The notes under the pieces were generated by a model. It searched no databases. It was not told the DNA's origin and saw only the letters and a list, made by a program, of their open reading frames with translations. The position numbers and the translations under genes are program-made. Shown in pieces: positions 35,210 through 43,656 of a stretch of DNA of 64,000 nucleotides. The stretch comes from Vreelandella maris (GTDB lineage Bacteria > Pseudomonadota > Gammaproteobacteria > Pseudomonadales > Halomonadaceae): assembly GCF_013371085.1 (NCBI RefSeq), contig NZ_JABWCV010000003.1, positions 1 to 64,000 on the forward strand. Reading direction: 5' to 3'. Numbering within the stretch: the first letter of the stretch is position 1; every line of letters begins with the position of its first letter.

Positions 35210-36697
35210 ATGGGTTGTTTTTTTACTGTTAAGCGTCTGCGGCGCTGGGCGCTGGTGTCCGGGGTTGCCTCGCTGGCACTGTGCGCCAGTGCCAGCCTGT
35301 TCGCTGATTTCAGCCGCCTGAGCCAACTGCAGAACAAAGGTTTCTCGATCAGTGCTGAAGCGCGCCTGCTTGACGCCGACACAGGCGCCAATGCGCTGCT
35401 GGGCAGCATCAACCCAGAGCGCCAGTTATCGCCCGCGTCTGTTACGAAGGCATACCTGGCGGCGGCGGCGCTGAACCGTTTTGGTCCTCAGCATCGCTTT
35501 ACCAGCCAGCTAGTTAGCTCAGGCAGAGTTGAGAACAGAGCTAATGGCGGTGTGCTGCGTGGCGATTTAGTGTTTGAGGGCGGTGGCGACCCCGGCCTGA
35601 CCACGGAAAACCTATGGCGCTTGGTGCAGCGTTTGCACTTAGCCGGGGTGCGTGAAATTGATGGCGCTTTGGTGGTCAGCCAGTGGCGGTTTGGGCCGGT
35701 TGACTGTATTACTACCGACCGCTGCGATGCCCTCACTCGGGTCGCCAACGCCTACAGCGCGCCGCTTTCGTCCGCTGGCGTTAATTTCGGCAGTTGGTGT
35801 GTCAATGTCGCCCCCGCTGCAAGCGCAGGTGAGCCAGCCCGGGTGGGACTGTGCGACAGCCAGACCTCGCTGATCACCATTGATAATCAAGTCGTCACTC
35901 GCCCAGCCAATAGCGGCACAGAGATTAGCGCGGAACGTATCACCGATGAACGTGGTGATGTGATGCGCCTGACGGGACAGATTTCGACTAATGCCACTGC
36001 CCGGGATGTTTATCGTGGCGCGGGCGATGCGGCCGAGAAAACCGCACAAGTGCTGATGGGGATGCTAAATCAGGCGGGGATTCAGGTGCGCGACTCATGG
36101 CGCGTCAGTTCGACCCAGCCGCCCAGCACGGCGCAGCGCTTGGCCGCCGTCGACAGTCAGCCCCTGCAAGAAATATTGCTGCGCATCATGAACTACTCCA
36201 ATAACTACATGGCTGATGTACTGGCGCTTGATCTGGTCGAGACGCCCCAGGCGCAGTTACGCCAGGCAGGCCAAGCCATTGAGTCTTATGTGCAGCATCT
36301 TCCCGGCCATGGGCCATTAACGTTGTATAGCGGCAGTGGGCTGACCACGGAAAACCGCACATCGGCTCAGGGGGTTAATGTGATGCTGGAAGACATGTTT
36401 CGGCAGAGCGCGCTGTTTCCAAGCTTTGTGGCCGCCTTTCAGTCACCAGCCAACGGCGTTATGCGCTTTATTCGGCGTGGTTCAACCACGTTTCAAAACA
36501 ATGTCATGTTAAAAACCGGTACCCTTAATCAACCCTTTGCTGTGCGCGCCGCGGCGGGCTATTTTCGCACCGCGCAAGGACGCTGGGGAGTATTTAGTGT
36601 CATGGTCAATGGTAGTGGCAGTACGCCGTATTTAAGCTGGTCTGAGGTGCTGGATCCCTTATCACTGGATCTGGACGCCATGATTTTAGCGAACTGA
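35210..36697 (+). CDS. dacB: D-alanyl-D-alanine carboxypeptidase/endopeptidase (PBP4)
   Basis: DacB is a periplasmic low-molecular-mass penicillin-binding protein that trims or cuts peptidoglycan cross-links. All three active-site motifs are visible in 495 residues: SxxK in SPASVTKAYL, SxN in NYSNNYMAD, and KTG in MLKTGTLN. A signal peptide with an RLRR start is present. GAGGT lies upstream of the ATG. It follows the SMR gene by 9 bp. The long insert between the first two motifs is normal for class C. Confidence 0.92.
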   Translation: MGCFFTVKRLRRWALVSGVASLALCASASLFADFSRLSQLQNKGFSISAEARLLDADTGANALLGSINPERQLSPASVTKAYLAAAALNRFGPQHRFTSQLVSSGRVENRANGGVLRGDLVFEGGGDPGLTTENLWRLVQRLHLAGVREIDGALVVSQWRFGPVDCITTDRCDALTRVANAYSAPLSSAGVNFGSWCVNVAPAASAGEPARVGLCDSQTSLITIDNQVVTRPANSGTEISAERITDERGDVMRLTGQISTNATARDVYRGAGDAAEKTAQVLMGMLNQAGIQVRDSWRVSSTQPPSTAQRLAAVDSQPLQEILLRIMNYSNNYMADVLALDLVETPQAQLRQAGQAIESYVQHLPGHGPLTLYSGSGLTTENRTSAQGVNVMLEDMFRQSALFPSFVAAFQSPANGVMRFIRRGSTTFQNNVMLKTGTLNQPFAVRAAAGYFRTAQGRWGVFSVMVNGSGSTPYLSWSEVLDPLSLDLDAMILAN

Positions 36698-36731
36698 TTT
36701 CCCTTTACGCTCACAAGGTGAGGCGACCTGC

Positions 36732-37103
36732 ATGAAACCAGGGCATACCGGTTTAACCCATTTGGTCCACTCCACGCGCTATTCGTGGAAGGGGCTTAAG
36801 GCAGCGTTTAGAAACGAGGCAGCCTTTCGCCAAGAAGTCGTGATTACTGCGTTGTTACTCCCCTTCGCCTGGTGGATAGGGGACAGCATCATCAGTTGGC
36901 TACTATTGGTAAGTAGCCTGTTTTTTGTGCTGATCGTAGAGTTACTTAATAGTGCCATTGAAAACGTGGTTGATCGCATTGGCACGGAGCACCACGAGCT
37001 TTCTGGCCGGGCCAAGGATATTGGCTCCGCCGCTGTTATGCTGTCACTGATGATGGCTGGCCTTACCTGGGGGCTATTGGGTTGGGAAAAGTTTTATAGC
37101 TAA
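36732..37103 (+). CDS. dgkA: Diacylglycerol kinase
   Basis: DgkA is a small membrane kinase that phosphorylates diacylglycerol to phosphatidate, recycling lipid by-products of envelope synthesis. The 123-residue protein has three hydrophobic segments and the family motif ELLNSAIENVVDRIG with EXXNSAIE catalytic residues. AFRNEAAFRQE near the N-terminus is also diagnostic. It lies 34 bp after dacB. Confidence 0.95.
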   Translation: MKPGHTGLTHLVHSTRYSWKGLKAAFRNEAAFRQEVVITALLLPFAWWIGDSIISWLLLVSSLFFVLIVELLNSAIENVVDRIGTEHHELSGRAKDIGSAAVMLSLMMAGLTWGLLGWEKFYS

Positions 37104-37152
37104 GCTGATTTAAGAGCTGAATATTTTTAACACGCTGGACAGCGAGGTAGTT

Positions 37153-40125
37153 ATGCAAGTGAACGACGATTTTTTACCGTTGTCGACGCTGCCAGCGTCG
37201 TTACAAAAAGCTACCCAGGCCGCTTGGCAGCGCTTAATTGAGGCGCTGACCCAAGCCGATAATATTGCTGAGATGACTCAGCAAGAGCTGCCTTCAAGCA
37301 GTTGGCAGGGGCTTTCTGAGCAGCGCCGTGAGGCGCTTGCGAAAGTGTTGGCCATTTCAACCTTCGCGCTGGATACCCTGGCCCGCTACCCCCAGTGGTT
37401 GGCTGAGTTGGATATTGCCGGTGAATTGGACGCAAATCCTGGGCGGGATGAACTGGCTAGCTGGCTGAATGAGTCGCTTGAGAGCGCCGACGACGAAGAG
37501 GCCATGCAGCGGGTGATTCGACGTTTTCGCCGCAAGCGGATGGTCGGCATTATCTGGCGTGACCTTAATCGTGCGCCCGGCCACGTTATGTGGGATACCG
37601 CCAAGGCGGTGTCTGAGCTTGCCGAAATCTGCCTGGAAGCCGCGTTGAGCTGGCTTGAGCAATTTTACGCGCCGCGCTGGGGTGAGCCCGCGCCACGCAA
37701 AGACGGCTCGCCCCAGCGCTTGGTTGTCCTGGGTATGGGCAAACTGGGCGCGGGTGAGCTGAATCTCTCCTCCGATATTGATCTGATCTTTGCCTTCCCC
37801 GAAAAAGGCGAAACCCAGGGCGGGCGTAAGCCATTAGCGCACCAGGAGTATTTTACCAAGCTCGGTCAAAAGCTGATCGGCGCATTAGACGCCATGACCG
37901 CTGACGGCTTTGCTTTCCGTGTCGACATGCGCTTGCGGCCGTTGGGCGACGGCGGCCCGTTGGTGGGCAGCTTTGCCATGCTCTCAAGCTACTACCAGGA
38001 TCAAGGCCGCGAGTGGGAGCGCTACGCAATGCTGAAAGCGCGCCCTGTGGCAGGTGATTTAGACGCAGGTGATGAGTTGCTGGCCGGGCTGCGCCCCTTT
38101 GTGTATCGCAAATATCTTGATTTCGGCGCGATTGAGTCGCTGCGTGAGTTGAAAGCGATGATTAACCGCGAAGTGAAGCGCAAAGGTATGCAGAGCAATA
38201 TCAAGCTCGGCCCCGGCGGCATTCGAGAAGTTGAATTTGTGGTACAGGCGTTCCAGCTGATTCGCGGCGGCCGTGATACCGAACTGCAGGTGACATCGCT
38301 GAAAACCGCGCTCAACCGCTTGCCCGAGCTAGGCCTGTTGCCGCAAGAAGTGGTTGATGAGCTGCTGCCCGATTACGCTTTTCTGCGCGATGTCGAACAC
38401 GCCCTTCAAGCGCTGGAAGACCGCCAGACGCAAACCCTACCCAGCGATGACAGCGACCGTGAGCGGGTAGCCTTCGCCATGGGCCATGAAGACTGGCCGG
38501 GGCTGATTGCCCAGCTTGATGAAGTGCGCGAGCGCGTGCGCCAGCACTTTGATGCAGTGATCGCGGATCCTGAAGAGGACGTGGATGAGGCCAACGATGA
38601 CAGCCAGCTTGGTTTGGCCCAGTGGCGACTGATTTGGCGCGGCGAGCTAGAGGCGGAGGAGGCCACTGCGCACCTTGCCGAGGCGGGCTTTAATGAGCCG
38701 GAAAAAGCCTTAAAGCGACTGCAGAGTCTTTACCACTCCCGGCAAGTGCAAAGCATGCAGCGGATTGGCTTTGAACGATTGGATGCGTTGATGCCGCTAC
38801 TGCTGGACGCCGTGGCCGACAACGAGGCGCCAGATACCGCGCTGGCGCGGGTGCAGCCACTGATTGAGTCCGTTTTACGGCGTACCGCTTACCTTGCCCT
38901 GCTGCGCGAAAACCCTCAGGCGCTTGAACACCTGATGCGCTTGTGTGCTTCCAGCCCCTGGATCGCCGAACAGCTGGCGCGTTACCCCATCCTACTCGAC
39001 GAGCTGTTGACGCCGGAAACGCTCTACACCCCAGCTGATAAAGCGCGCCTGGCCGATGAGCTGCGTCAAACGCTGAACCGCTTGCCAGAGGATGACGAAG
39101 AGGCGCAACTGGAGGCGCTGCGTGTCTTTAAGCACGCACAAACGCTTCATGTCGCGGCGTCAGATATCATGGGTACTCGGCACCTGATGAAAGTAAGTGA
39201 TTACTTAACGTTTATCGCTGAAGTCATTCTTGATGCCGTACTGGCCATGGCGTGGAAACATATTACCCGCAAGCATGGCGTTCCTGAGGGTCTGAATACC
39301 CGCGAGGCAGCCTTTCTGATTGTCGGCTACGGTAAGTTGGGCGGCATTGAGCTGGGCTACAGCTCCGATTTAGATCTTGTTTTCCTGCATGATAGCGATG
39401 GCCAAGGCGCGACGGATGGCCCACGGCCCATTGATACACCTGTATTTTTCACCCGCTTGGGCCAGCGTATTATTCACCTGCTTACCGCGGTAACCCCCAC
39501 CGGCACGCTTTATGAAGTAGATATGCGTCTACGGCCTTCGGGGAATTCAGGGCTATTGGTAACATCGCTTAAAGCCTTTGCAGACTATCAGCGGCAGAAC
39601 GCCTGGACGTGGGAACACCAAGCGTTGGTGCGCGCCCGTGTCGTGGCGGGTAGCGATGTGCTGGCCGAAAAATTCTCACAACTGCGCGGCGATATTTTAG
39701 GCAATGAACGCGATAAAGCCGCACTGCGCGAAGAAGTGGTCAAGATGCGTCAGAAAATGCGCGACCATCTGGGCAGCAAAGCGACCAGTGATACGTTTAA
39801 TATTAAGCAAGATGCGGGCGGTATGGTGGATATTGAGTTTCTCTGCCAATACGCGGTGTTAGCTCTTGCTCACCAAACCCCCGCGCTACTGACGTATAGC
39901 GACAATATCCGTATTTTAGAGAGCCTGACAGAGAGTGGGCACTTACCTTACGAAGAAGCGGAGCGACTGAGAGAAGCTTACCTAGCGTATCGCAGCGCTA
40001 CCCATCGAGCGGCGCTCACCGGTGAAAAAGCGCTCACCGATGGTGAAGAGTTTAGGGAACATCGCGATATAGTCACCGCGCTCTGGCAGCGCTTTCTTGA
40101 GCCACCAGCCACTGATAATAACTAG
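37153..40125 (+). CDS. glnE: Bifunctional glutamine synthetase adenylyltransferase/deadenylase
   Basis: GlnE switches glutamine synthetase off by adenylylation and on by removal, in response to PII proteins. The 990-residue length fits the family. Two nucleotidyltransferase domains are visible: the N-terminal one with VLGMGKLGAGELNLSSDIDL, and the C-terminal one with GYGKLGGIELGYSSDLDLVF. Each is followed by a helical regulatory domain; GGIREVEFVVQ and GGMVDIEFLCQ are the matching sites in each half. GAGGT precedes the ATG. Confidence 0.97.
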   Translation: MQVNDDFLPLSTLPASLQKATQAAWQRLIEALTQADNIAEMTQQELPSSSWQGLSEQRREALAKVLAISTFALDTLARYPQWLAELDIAGELDANPGRDELASWLNESLESADDEEAMQRVIRRFRRKRMVGIIWRDLNRAPGHVMWDTAKAVSELAEICLEAALSWLEQFYAPRWGEPAPRKDGSPQRLVVLGMGKLGAGELNLSSDIDLIFAFPEKGETQGGRKPLAHQEYFTKLGQKLIGALDAMTADGFAFRVDMRLRPLGDGGPLVGSFAMLSSYYQDQGREWERYAMLKARPVAGDLDAGDELLAGLRPFVYRKYLDFGAIESLRELKAMINREVKRKGMQSNIKLGPGGIREVEFVVQAFQLIRGGRDTELQVTSLKTALNRLPELGLLPQEVVDELLPDYAFLRDVEHALQALEDRQTQTLPSDDSDRERVAFAMGHEDWPGLIAQLDEVRERVRQHFDAVIADPEEDVDEANDDSQLGLAQWRLIWRGELEAEEATAHLAEAGFNEPEKALKRLQSLYHSRQVQSMQRIGFERLDALMPLLLDAVADNEAPDTALARVQPLIESVLRRTAYLALLRENPQALEHLMRLCASSPWIAEQLARYPILLDELLTPETLYTPADKARLADELRQTLNRLPEDDEEAQLEALRVFKHAQTLHVAASDIMGTRHLMKVSDYLTFIAEVILDAVLAMAWKHITRKHGVPEGLNTREAAFLIVGYGKLGGIELGYSSDLDLVFLHDSDGQGATDGPRPIDTPVFFTRLGQRIIHLLTAVTPTGTLYEVDMRLRPSGNSGLLVTSLKAFADYQRQNAWTWEHQALVRARVVAGSDVLAEKFSQLRGDILGNERDKAALREEVVKMRQKMRDHLGSKATSDTFNIKQDAGGMVDIEFLCQYAVLALAHQTPALLTYSDNIRILESLTESGHLPYEEAERLREAYLAYRSATHRAALTGEKALTDGEEFREHRDIVTALWQRFLEPPATDNN

Positions 40126-40160
40126 CCCGGCAAACGGGTCACTCTGACTAGGAAGAAACA

Positions 40161-40196
40161 ATGAAGCCATGGAGTCAGGCGGGGTGGCCCGCATGA
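40161..40196 (+). other. 11-codon upstream ORF overlapping the AEC carrier start
   Basis: AGGAAGAAACA precedes ATG 40161, which opens a frame MKPWSQAGWPA ending in TGA at 40194-40196. That stop overlaps ATG 40193 (ATGA), the likely start of the carrier gene. It may be a coupling leader, or a trace of a second frameshift in a decaying gene. Confidence 0.35.
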
Positions 40197-41085
40197 TTGG
40201 ACATATCCTGGCCACGCTATTGCCCGTGTTTTTAATCACCGGTTGTGGCGCGGCCTATGGACGCTACCGGACACCCGACATTCGCAGCCTGAATACACTC
40301 AATATGGAGCTGTTCGTTCCCCTATTGGTATTCGCCGTGCTGGCTGACCGCCAGGCGCCACTTGCCGAGTACGCCTGGCTTGCTACAGCGGCTGTTGCGG
40401 TGGTGCTAGGGTCGGGGATTGTGCTGTGGCCGCTGGCTAGGTGGCTTAAGCTGGATATTAAAACCTTTCTTCCCCCTATGATGTTCAACAATTCAGGCAA
40501 TATGGGGGTGCCGCTACTGGTACTCGCATTCGGCCCTGACGCGCTGCCTGCCGCCGTAGTGGTTTTTATTGTTGAGATGCTGCTGCACTTCTCGGTAGGG
40601 CTTTATATGCTAAACCCGCGTACTTCGCTATGGCGGATGCTGCGCATGCCTATCGTGTTGGCGAGCTTGGCGGGGCTTTCGGTGAACATCAGTGGATTGC
40701 CGCTACCGGGCTGGCTGCTGGAGGCTATGCGTATGCTGGGCGAAGTATGTATCCCCTTAATGCTGTTTGCGCTAGGGGTGCGGTTGCTGGAAATTGACTT
40801 TAGTGATTGGCGCACGGGGATGCTGGGGGCGGTGCTCTGTCCGCTGTCGGGGTTAGTGATTGCGTTGCCATTAAGTGGCTACTGCCACTTAATGACATGC
40901 AGATGGCCGTGCTGCTGGTGTTTGCAGCGTTACCCCCCGCGGTATTGAATTATTTGGTGGCAGAGCAGTACCAGCTTGCGCCACAGAAAGTGGCGTCGCT
41001 GGTACTGATTGGTAATCTGGGGAGCTTGGTAGTTATGCCGCTTACGCTAGCCGCGGCATTCACTTGGGTACATGCGCCTCTTTAA
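40193..41085 (+). pseudogene. AEC family carrier, frameshifted
   Basis: The first reading frame (from ATG 40193, MIGHILATLLPVFLITGCGA) encodes a typical auxin-efflux-carrier-like N-terminus and middle, including MFNNSGNMGVPLL. Near 40870-40885 the sense frame shifts. The old frame turns into an unrelated tail ending at 40948, while the neighbouring frame carries the expected C-terminus (WLLPLNDMQMAVLLVFAALP to the stop at 41085). One added base near PLSG would restore about 297 residues. It is either a recent pseudogene or a sequencing error. These carriers move organic acids or related solutes. Confidence 0.82.
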
Positions 41086-41113
41086 CAGGCGCTGCAATTG
41101 AGGGACTGCGTTC

Positions 41114-41488
41114 TTATCGATCATCTTTGACTTCACTGTCTTTAACTTTATAGTGACCTTCTAATGCGTCCTGATGCCCTGGACGGCTGTTCGCAGAGGC
41201 ATTCCAGTGAGAATAACCGCCGCCGATATCCTGCGCCTGCTGGGCACGTAGCTGCTCCATACGTTTTTTCATTTTATGCCGCACAAAAGGCATCATCGCC
41301 CAGCCAATCAATAAGAAAAACAGGCCGAGTACCACACCTACTATCATCAACGCGCCAAAGGCCAGCCACGTAAACAGCAGCTTTAAGCTACCTGCCAGAC
41401 CGGTGGGTTGGGTTTGCGCTGCACGGGCACGCCATTGGTTTGCTGCTTGCCATGCTGCGTTGCGTTGGTCGCGATTCATCTGTGGCAT
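41114..41488 (-). CDS. Hypothetical membrane protein
   Basis: The family is not one I can name. ATG 41488 has GGAGG 6 nt upstream and gives 124 residues. A basic, glutamine-rich N-terminus precedes one long hydrophobic stretch (LFTWLAFGALMIVGVVLGLF and on to WAMM) that could be two short helices. A strongly basic region (RHKMKKRMEQLRAQQ) and a polar tail follow. It is convergent with the broken AEC carrier gene and divergent from the BCCT gene. Confidence 0.75.
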   Translation of the reverse strand: MPQMNRDQRNAAWQAANQWRARAAQTQPTGLAGSLKLLFTWLAFGALMIVGVVLGLFFLLIGWAMMPFVRHKMKKRMEQLRAQQAQDIGGGYSHWNASANSRPGHQDALEGHYKVKDSEVKDDR

Positions 41489-41632
41489 GAGAGCCTCCAT
41501 CGGTTATTCGCACCCATTGGAACACAGTTGGTCTAGCAAGTTCACTGCATGGCGAAAGGACGAAATGCGTCGTCGCAGGCGGGGGCATGCTCCACTGGCA
41601 GTGCGATTAGGTTTTCCAACTGTTACCATTAA

Positions 41633-41660
41633 GCTGTACAAAACAAGTTTGGCTGTACAA
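41633..41660. repeat. 9-bp direct repeats upstream of the BCCT gene
   Basis: GCTGTACAA occurs at 41633-41641 and 41652-41660, 19 bp apart. Their spacing of nearly two helical turns would suit a regulator binding one face of DNA. Confidence 0.4.
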
Positions 41661-41680
41661 GCATGCGCTTAGTACGCAGT

Positions 41681-41708
41681 GCTTATCTAACAGAGCTCAT
41701 CTAACAGG
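41681..41708. repeat. 14-bp tandem repeat directly before the BCCT gene
   Basis: GCTTATCTAACAGA (41681-41694) and GCTCATCTAACAGG (41695-41708) are adjacent and differ at two positions. The second unit includes the ribosome site region before ATG 41717. Confidence 0.75.
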
Positions 41709-41716
41709 ACGGTTAT

Positions 41717-43342
41717 ATGGCTAATCATGGAGGCAAGTCGGTTTTCATCGCATCGGTGGTGATTATCTTTGGCTTGGTAATTGTCGGGGCGTCATTTCCT
41801 GAAGGATTTGCCAACGCGGCAGAGGGGGCGCTGACGACCGTTACCGAGCTATTTGGGTGGTTTTATCTATTTTCTGTTTTTGGGTTTGTGATTTTTCTCT
41901 TTGGCTTGGCGCTGAGTAAATACGGTAAAGTTCGCTTGGGGCCACAGGATAGTAGCCCCAGCTATACATTTTTTTCGTGGATAAGCATGCTGCTGGCCGC
42001 GGGCTTTGGTGTCGGTCTGGTGTTCTATGGCATGGCGGAACCCATGTTTCATTATATTGAGCCTCCTTATGGGGATAGAACCGCCGAATCCGAAGCAGCA
42101 GCACGCTATGCTATTCAATACAGCTATTTTAACTGGGGCATACACCAGTGGGCGGCCTTCTCCATTGTGGGGCTGATCATTGCCTATTTTCAGTTCCGCA
42201 AAGGGCAGGCGGGGCTTGTTTCTTCGGTGTTGTCGTCAATAACGGCTAAAAATCCTAAGGTACGTCCCTATGCCTCTTGGTTGGACGTGTTTGCAGTGGT
42301 GGCCACGGTAATGGGGGTGGCTACTTCGCTCGGCTTGGGTGTTCTGCAAATGAACGGCGGTTTGAATGCCGTGTTTGGCCTTCCTGAAAACGGTCTTTGG
42401 CAGTTTATTATTTTGTTTGTCATGTTCTGTGCTTACATGGCATCCACCTGGTCGGGGTTGGACAAAGGCATCAAGCGCCTTTCTAATCTCAACATGGTGT
42501 TATGCATTGGGTTAATGCTGTACGTACTGTTCACTGGCCCTACCGTTGCGATACTCGAAACGATTACCGTGGGGATTGGTGATTACCTGCAGAATTTCAT
42601 CGGTATGAGCCTGCGTATTTCGCCGTACAGTGATAATGAGTGGGCGAGCCGCTGGACGATTTTCTACTGGGCCTGGGTAATCGCTTGGTCGCCGTTTGTG
42701 GGTACATTTATTGCCCGCGTTTCCCGCGGACGTACTATCCAAGAGTATGTGTTTGGGGTGCTGTTCGTACCGCCGCTACTCGCCTGTTTGTGGATTGGTG
42801 TGTTCGGTGGCGCGGCGTTGCATATGGAGTTGAATGGTACGGATGTCGGCCTAGCTGCCGCGACCCAGGATAATATAACGGTCGCACTGTTTGAGATGTT
42901 TGAGCTGATGCCCTTTACGGGCGCGCTTTCAATCGTTGCGATGATGTTGATCTTTATTTTCTTGGTCACTTCCGCTGACTCGGCCTCGTATATCGTGGCG
43001 CAAATGACCGATAATGGTTCGATCAATCCGCCGCTGTATAAGCGCGTCATTTGGGGCGTGCTGATCGCCGCCATCTGCCTGACACTGATTGCATCTGGTG
43101 GTTTAACGGGGCTGCAGTCCGCATCGGTGCTGTCGGCACTACCGTTCACCTTTATTCTGTATATGATGGTGTTTGTTTTAGTGCAGGAACTGCGCGCAGA
43201 CCGCAAGGCGATGCTGACGCAGCTTTATCGCCGCCATGGGGAAACGCCAGTGGGGGCTGACGCCTTTGAAGCCGAGCTATTAGGGGAAGAAGAGCGTCTT
43301 CGTCGTGCGCCCAATGTGGTCAACCGGCGCATTAATAGCTAG
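41717..43342 (+). CDS. BCCT family compatible-solute transporter
   Basis: BCCT proteins import betaine, choline, carnitine or ectoine with sodium or protons. The 541-residue protein has about 12 hydrophobic segments. The family signature YWAWVIAWSPFVGTFIARVS and following RGRTI are clear, as are GVATSLGLGVLQMNGGL and AAGFGVGLVFYGMAEPM. The substrate loop reads GFGVG where many betaine carriers have GMGIG. In a halophile, uptake of an osmolyte is likely; the exact solute is open. Two sets of short repeats lie upstream. Confidence 0.92.
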   Translation: MANHGGKSVFIASVVIIFGLVIVGASFPEGFANAAEGALTTVTELFGWFYLFSVFGFVIFLFGLALSKYGKVRLGPQDSSPSYTFFSWISMLLAAGFGVGLVFYGMAEPMFHYIEPPYGDRTAESEAAARYAIQYSYFNWGIHQWAAFSIVGLIIAYFQFRKGQAGLVSSVLSSITAKNPKVRPYASWLDVFAVVATVMGVATSLGLGVLQMNGGLNAVFGLPENGLWQFIILFVMFCAYMASTWSGLDKGIKRLSNLNMVLCIGLMLYVLFTGPTVAILETITVGIGDYLQNFIGMSLRISPYSDNEWASRWTIFYWAWVIAWSPFVGTFIARVSRGRTIQEYVFGVLFVPPLLACLWIGVFGGAALHMELNGTDVGLAAATQDNITVALFEMFELMPFTGALSIVAMMLIFIFLVTSADSASYIVAQMTDNGSINPPLYKRVIWGVLIAAICLTLIASGGLTGLQSASVLSALPFTFILYMMVFVLVQELRADRKAMLTQLYRRHGETPVGADAFEAELLGEEERLRRAPNVVNRRINS

Positions 43343-43418
43343 TAACGCTAGGGACAGGCAAGCTTTTTGTTGCGGGAGCTTGCTATTTCAGGAGCACGAT
43401 AATGGAGCGAACAGGCTA

Positions 43419-43565
43419 ATGGCTCGGCAAGGACGCCATGGCGCAACGCGAAGGCAGCCCAAAGGGGTTGCCTTTGATCGTTGGCTTGACCGGGTAGTGA
43501 CCGTAGCCGTACTGACGGCCATGGTCATTGGCTTGGCCGCGGTGGCTGCCCACTGGTTGCTCTGA
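43419..43565 (+). CDS. 48-residue single-span membrane protein
   Basis: The 48-residue product has a basic N-terminal half (ARQGRHGATRRQPKG) and one membrane segment near residues 26-48 (VVTVAVLTAMVIGLAAVAAH). It follows the BCCT gene by 76 bp on the same strand. A five-codon reading frame at 43402 ends in TAA whose last A is the first base of this ATG (TAATG), which would couple translation. I do not recognise the family; an accessory role to the BCCT carrier is inferred from position only. Confidence 0.6.
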   Translation: MARQGRHGATRRQPKGVAFDRWLDRVVTVAVLTAMVIGLAAVAAHWLL

Positions 43566-43628
43566 CGCTGTTGGCTCTTTGCAAAGTCAGTTCTTTGCTA
43601 AGTTAGCGCTTCGCAATGGTCGTGTCAC

Positions 43629-43656
43629 AACGCCCGGCTTTTTTAAGCCGGGCGTT
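43629..43656. terminator. Hairpin terminator between the small membrane protein and dgc genes
   Basis: A perfect 12-bp stem pairs AACGCCCGGCTT (43629-43640) with AAGCCGGGCGTT (43645-43656). It overlaps the stop codon of the convergent diguanylate cyclase gene. Confidence 0.85.

Noticed and set aside
41074-41092. GCGCCT/AGGCGC hairpin over the AEC carrier stop
   Set aside because: Six-base stem without a T-run; too weak to call a terminator.
42664-43206. 180-codon minus-strand frame inside the BCCT gene
   Set aside because: It is antisense to membrane segments and has no ribosome site or family match.
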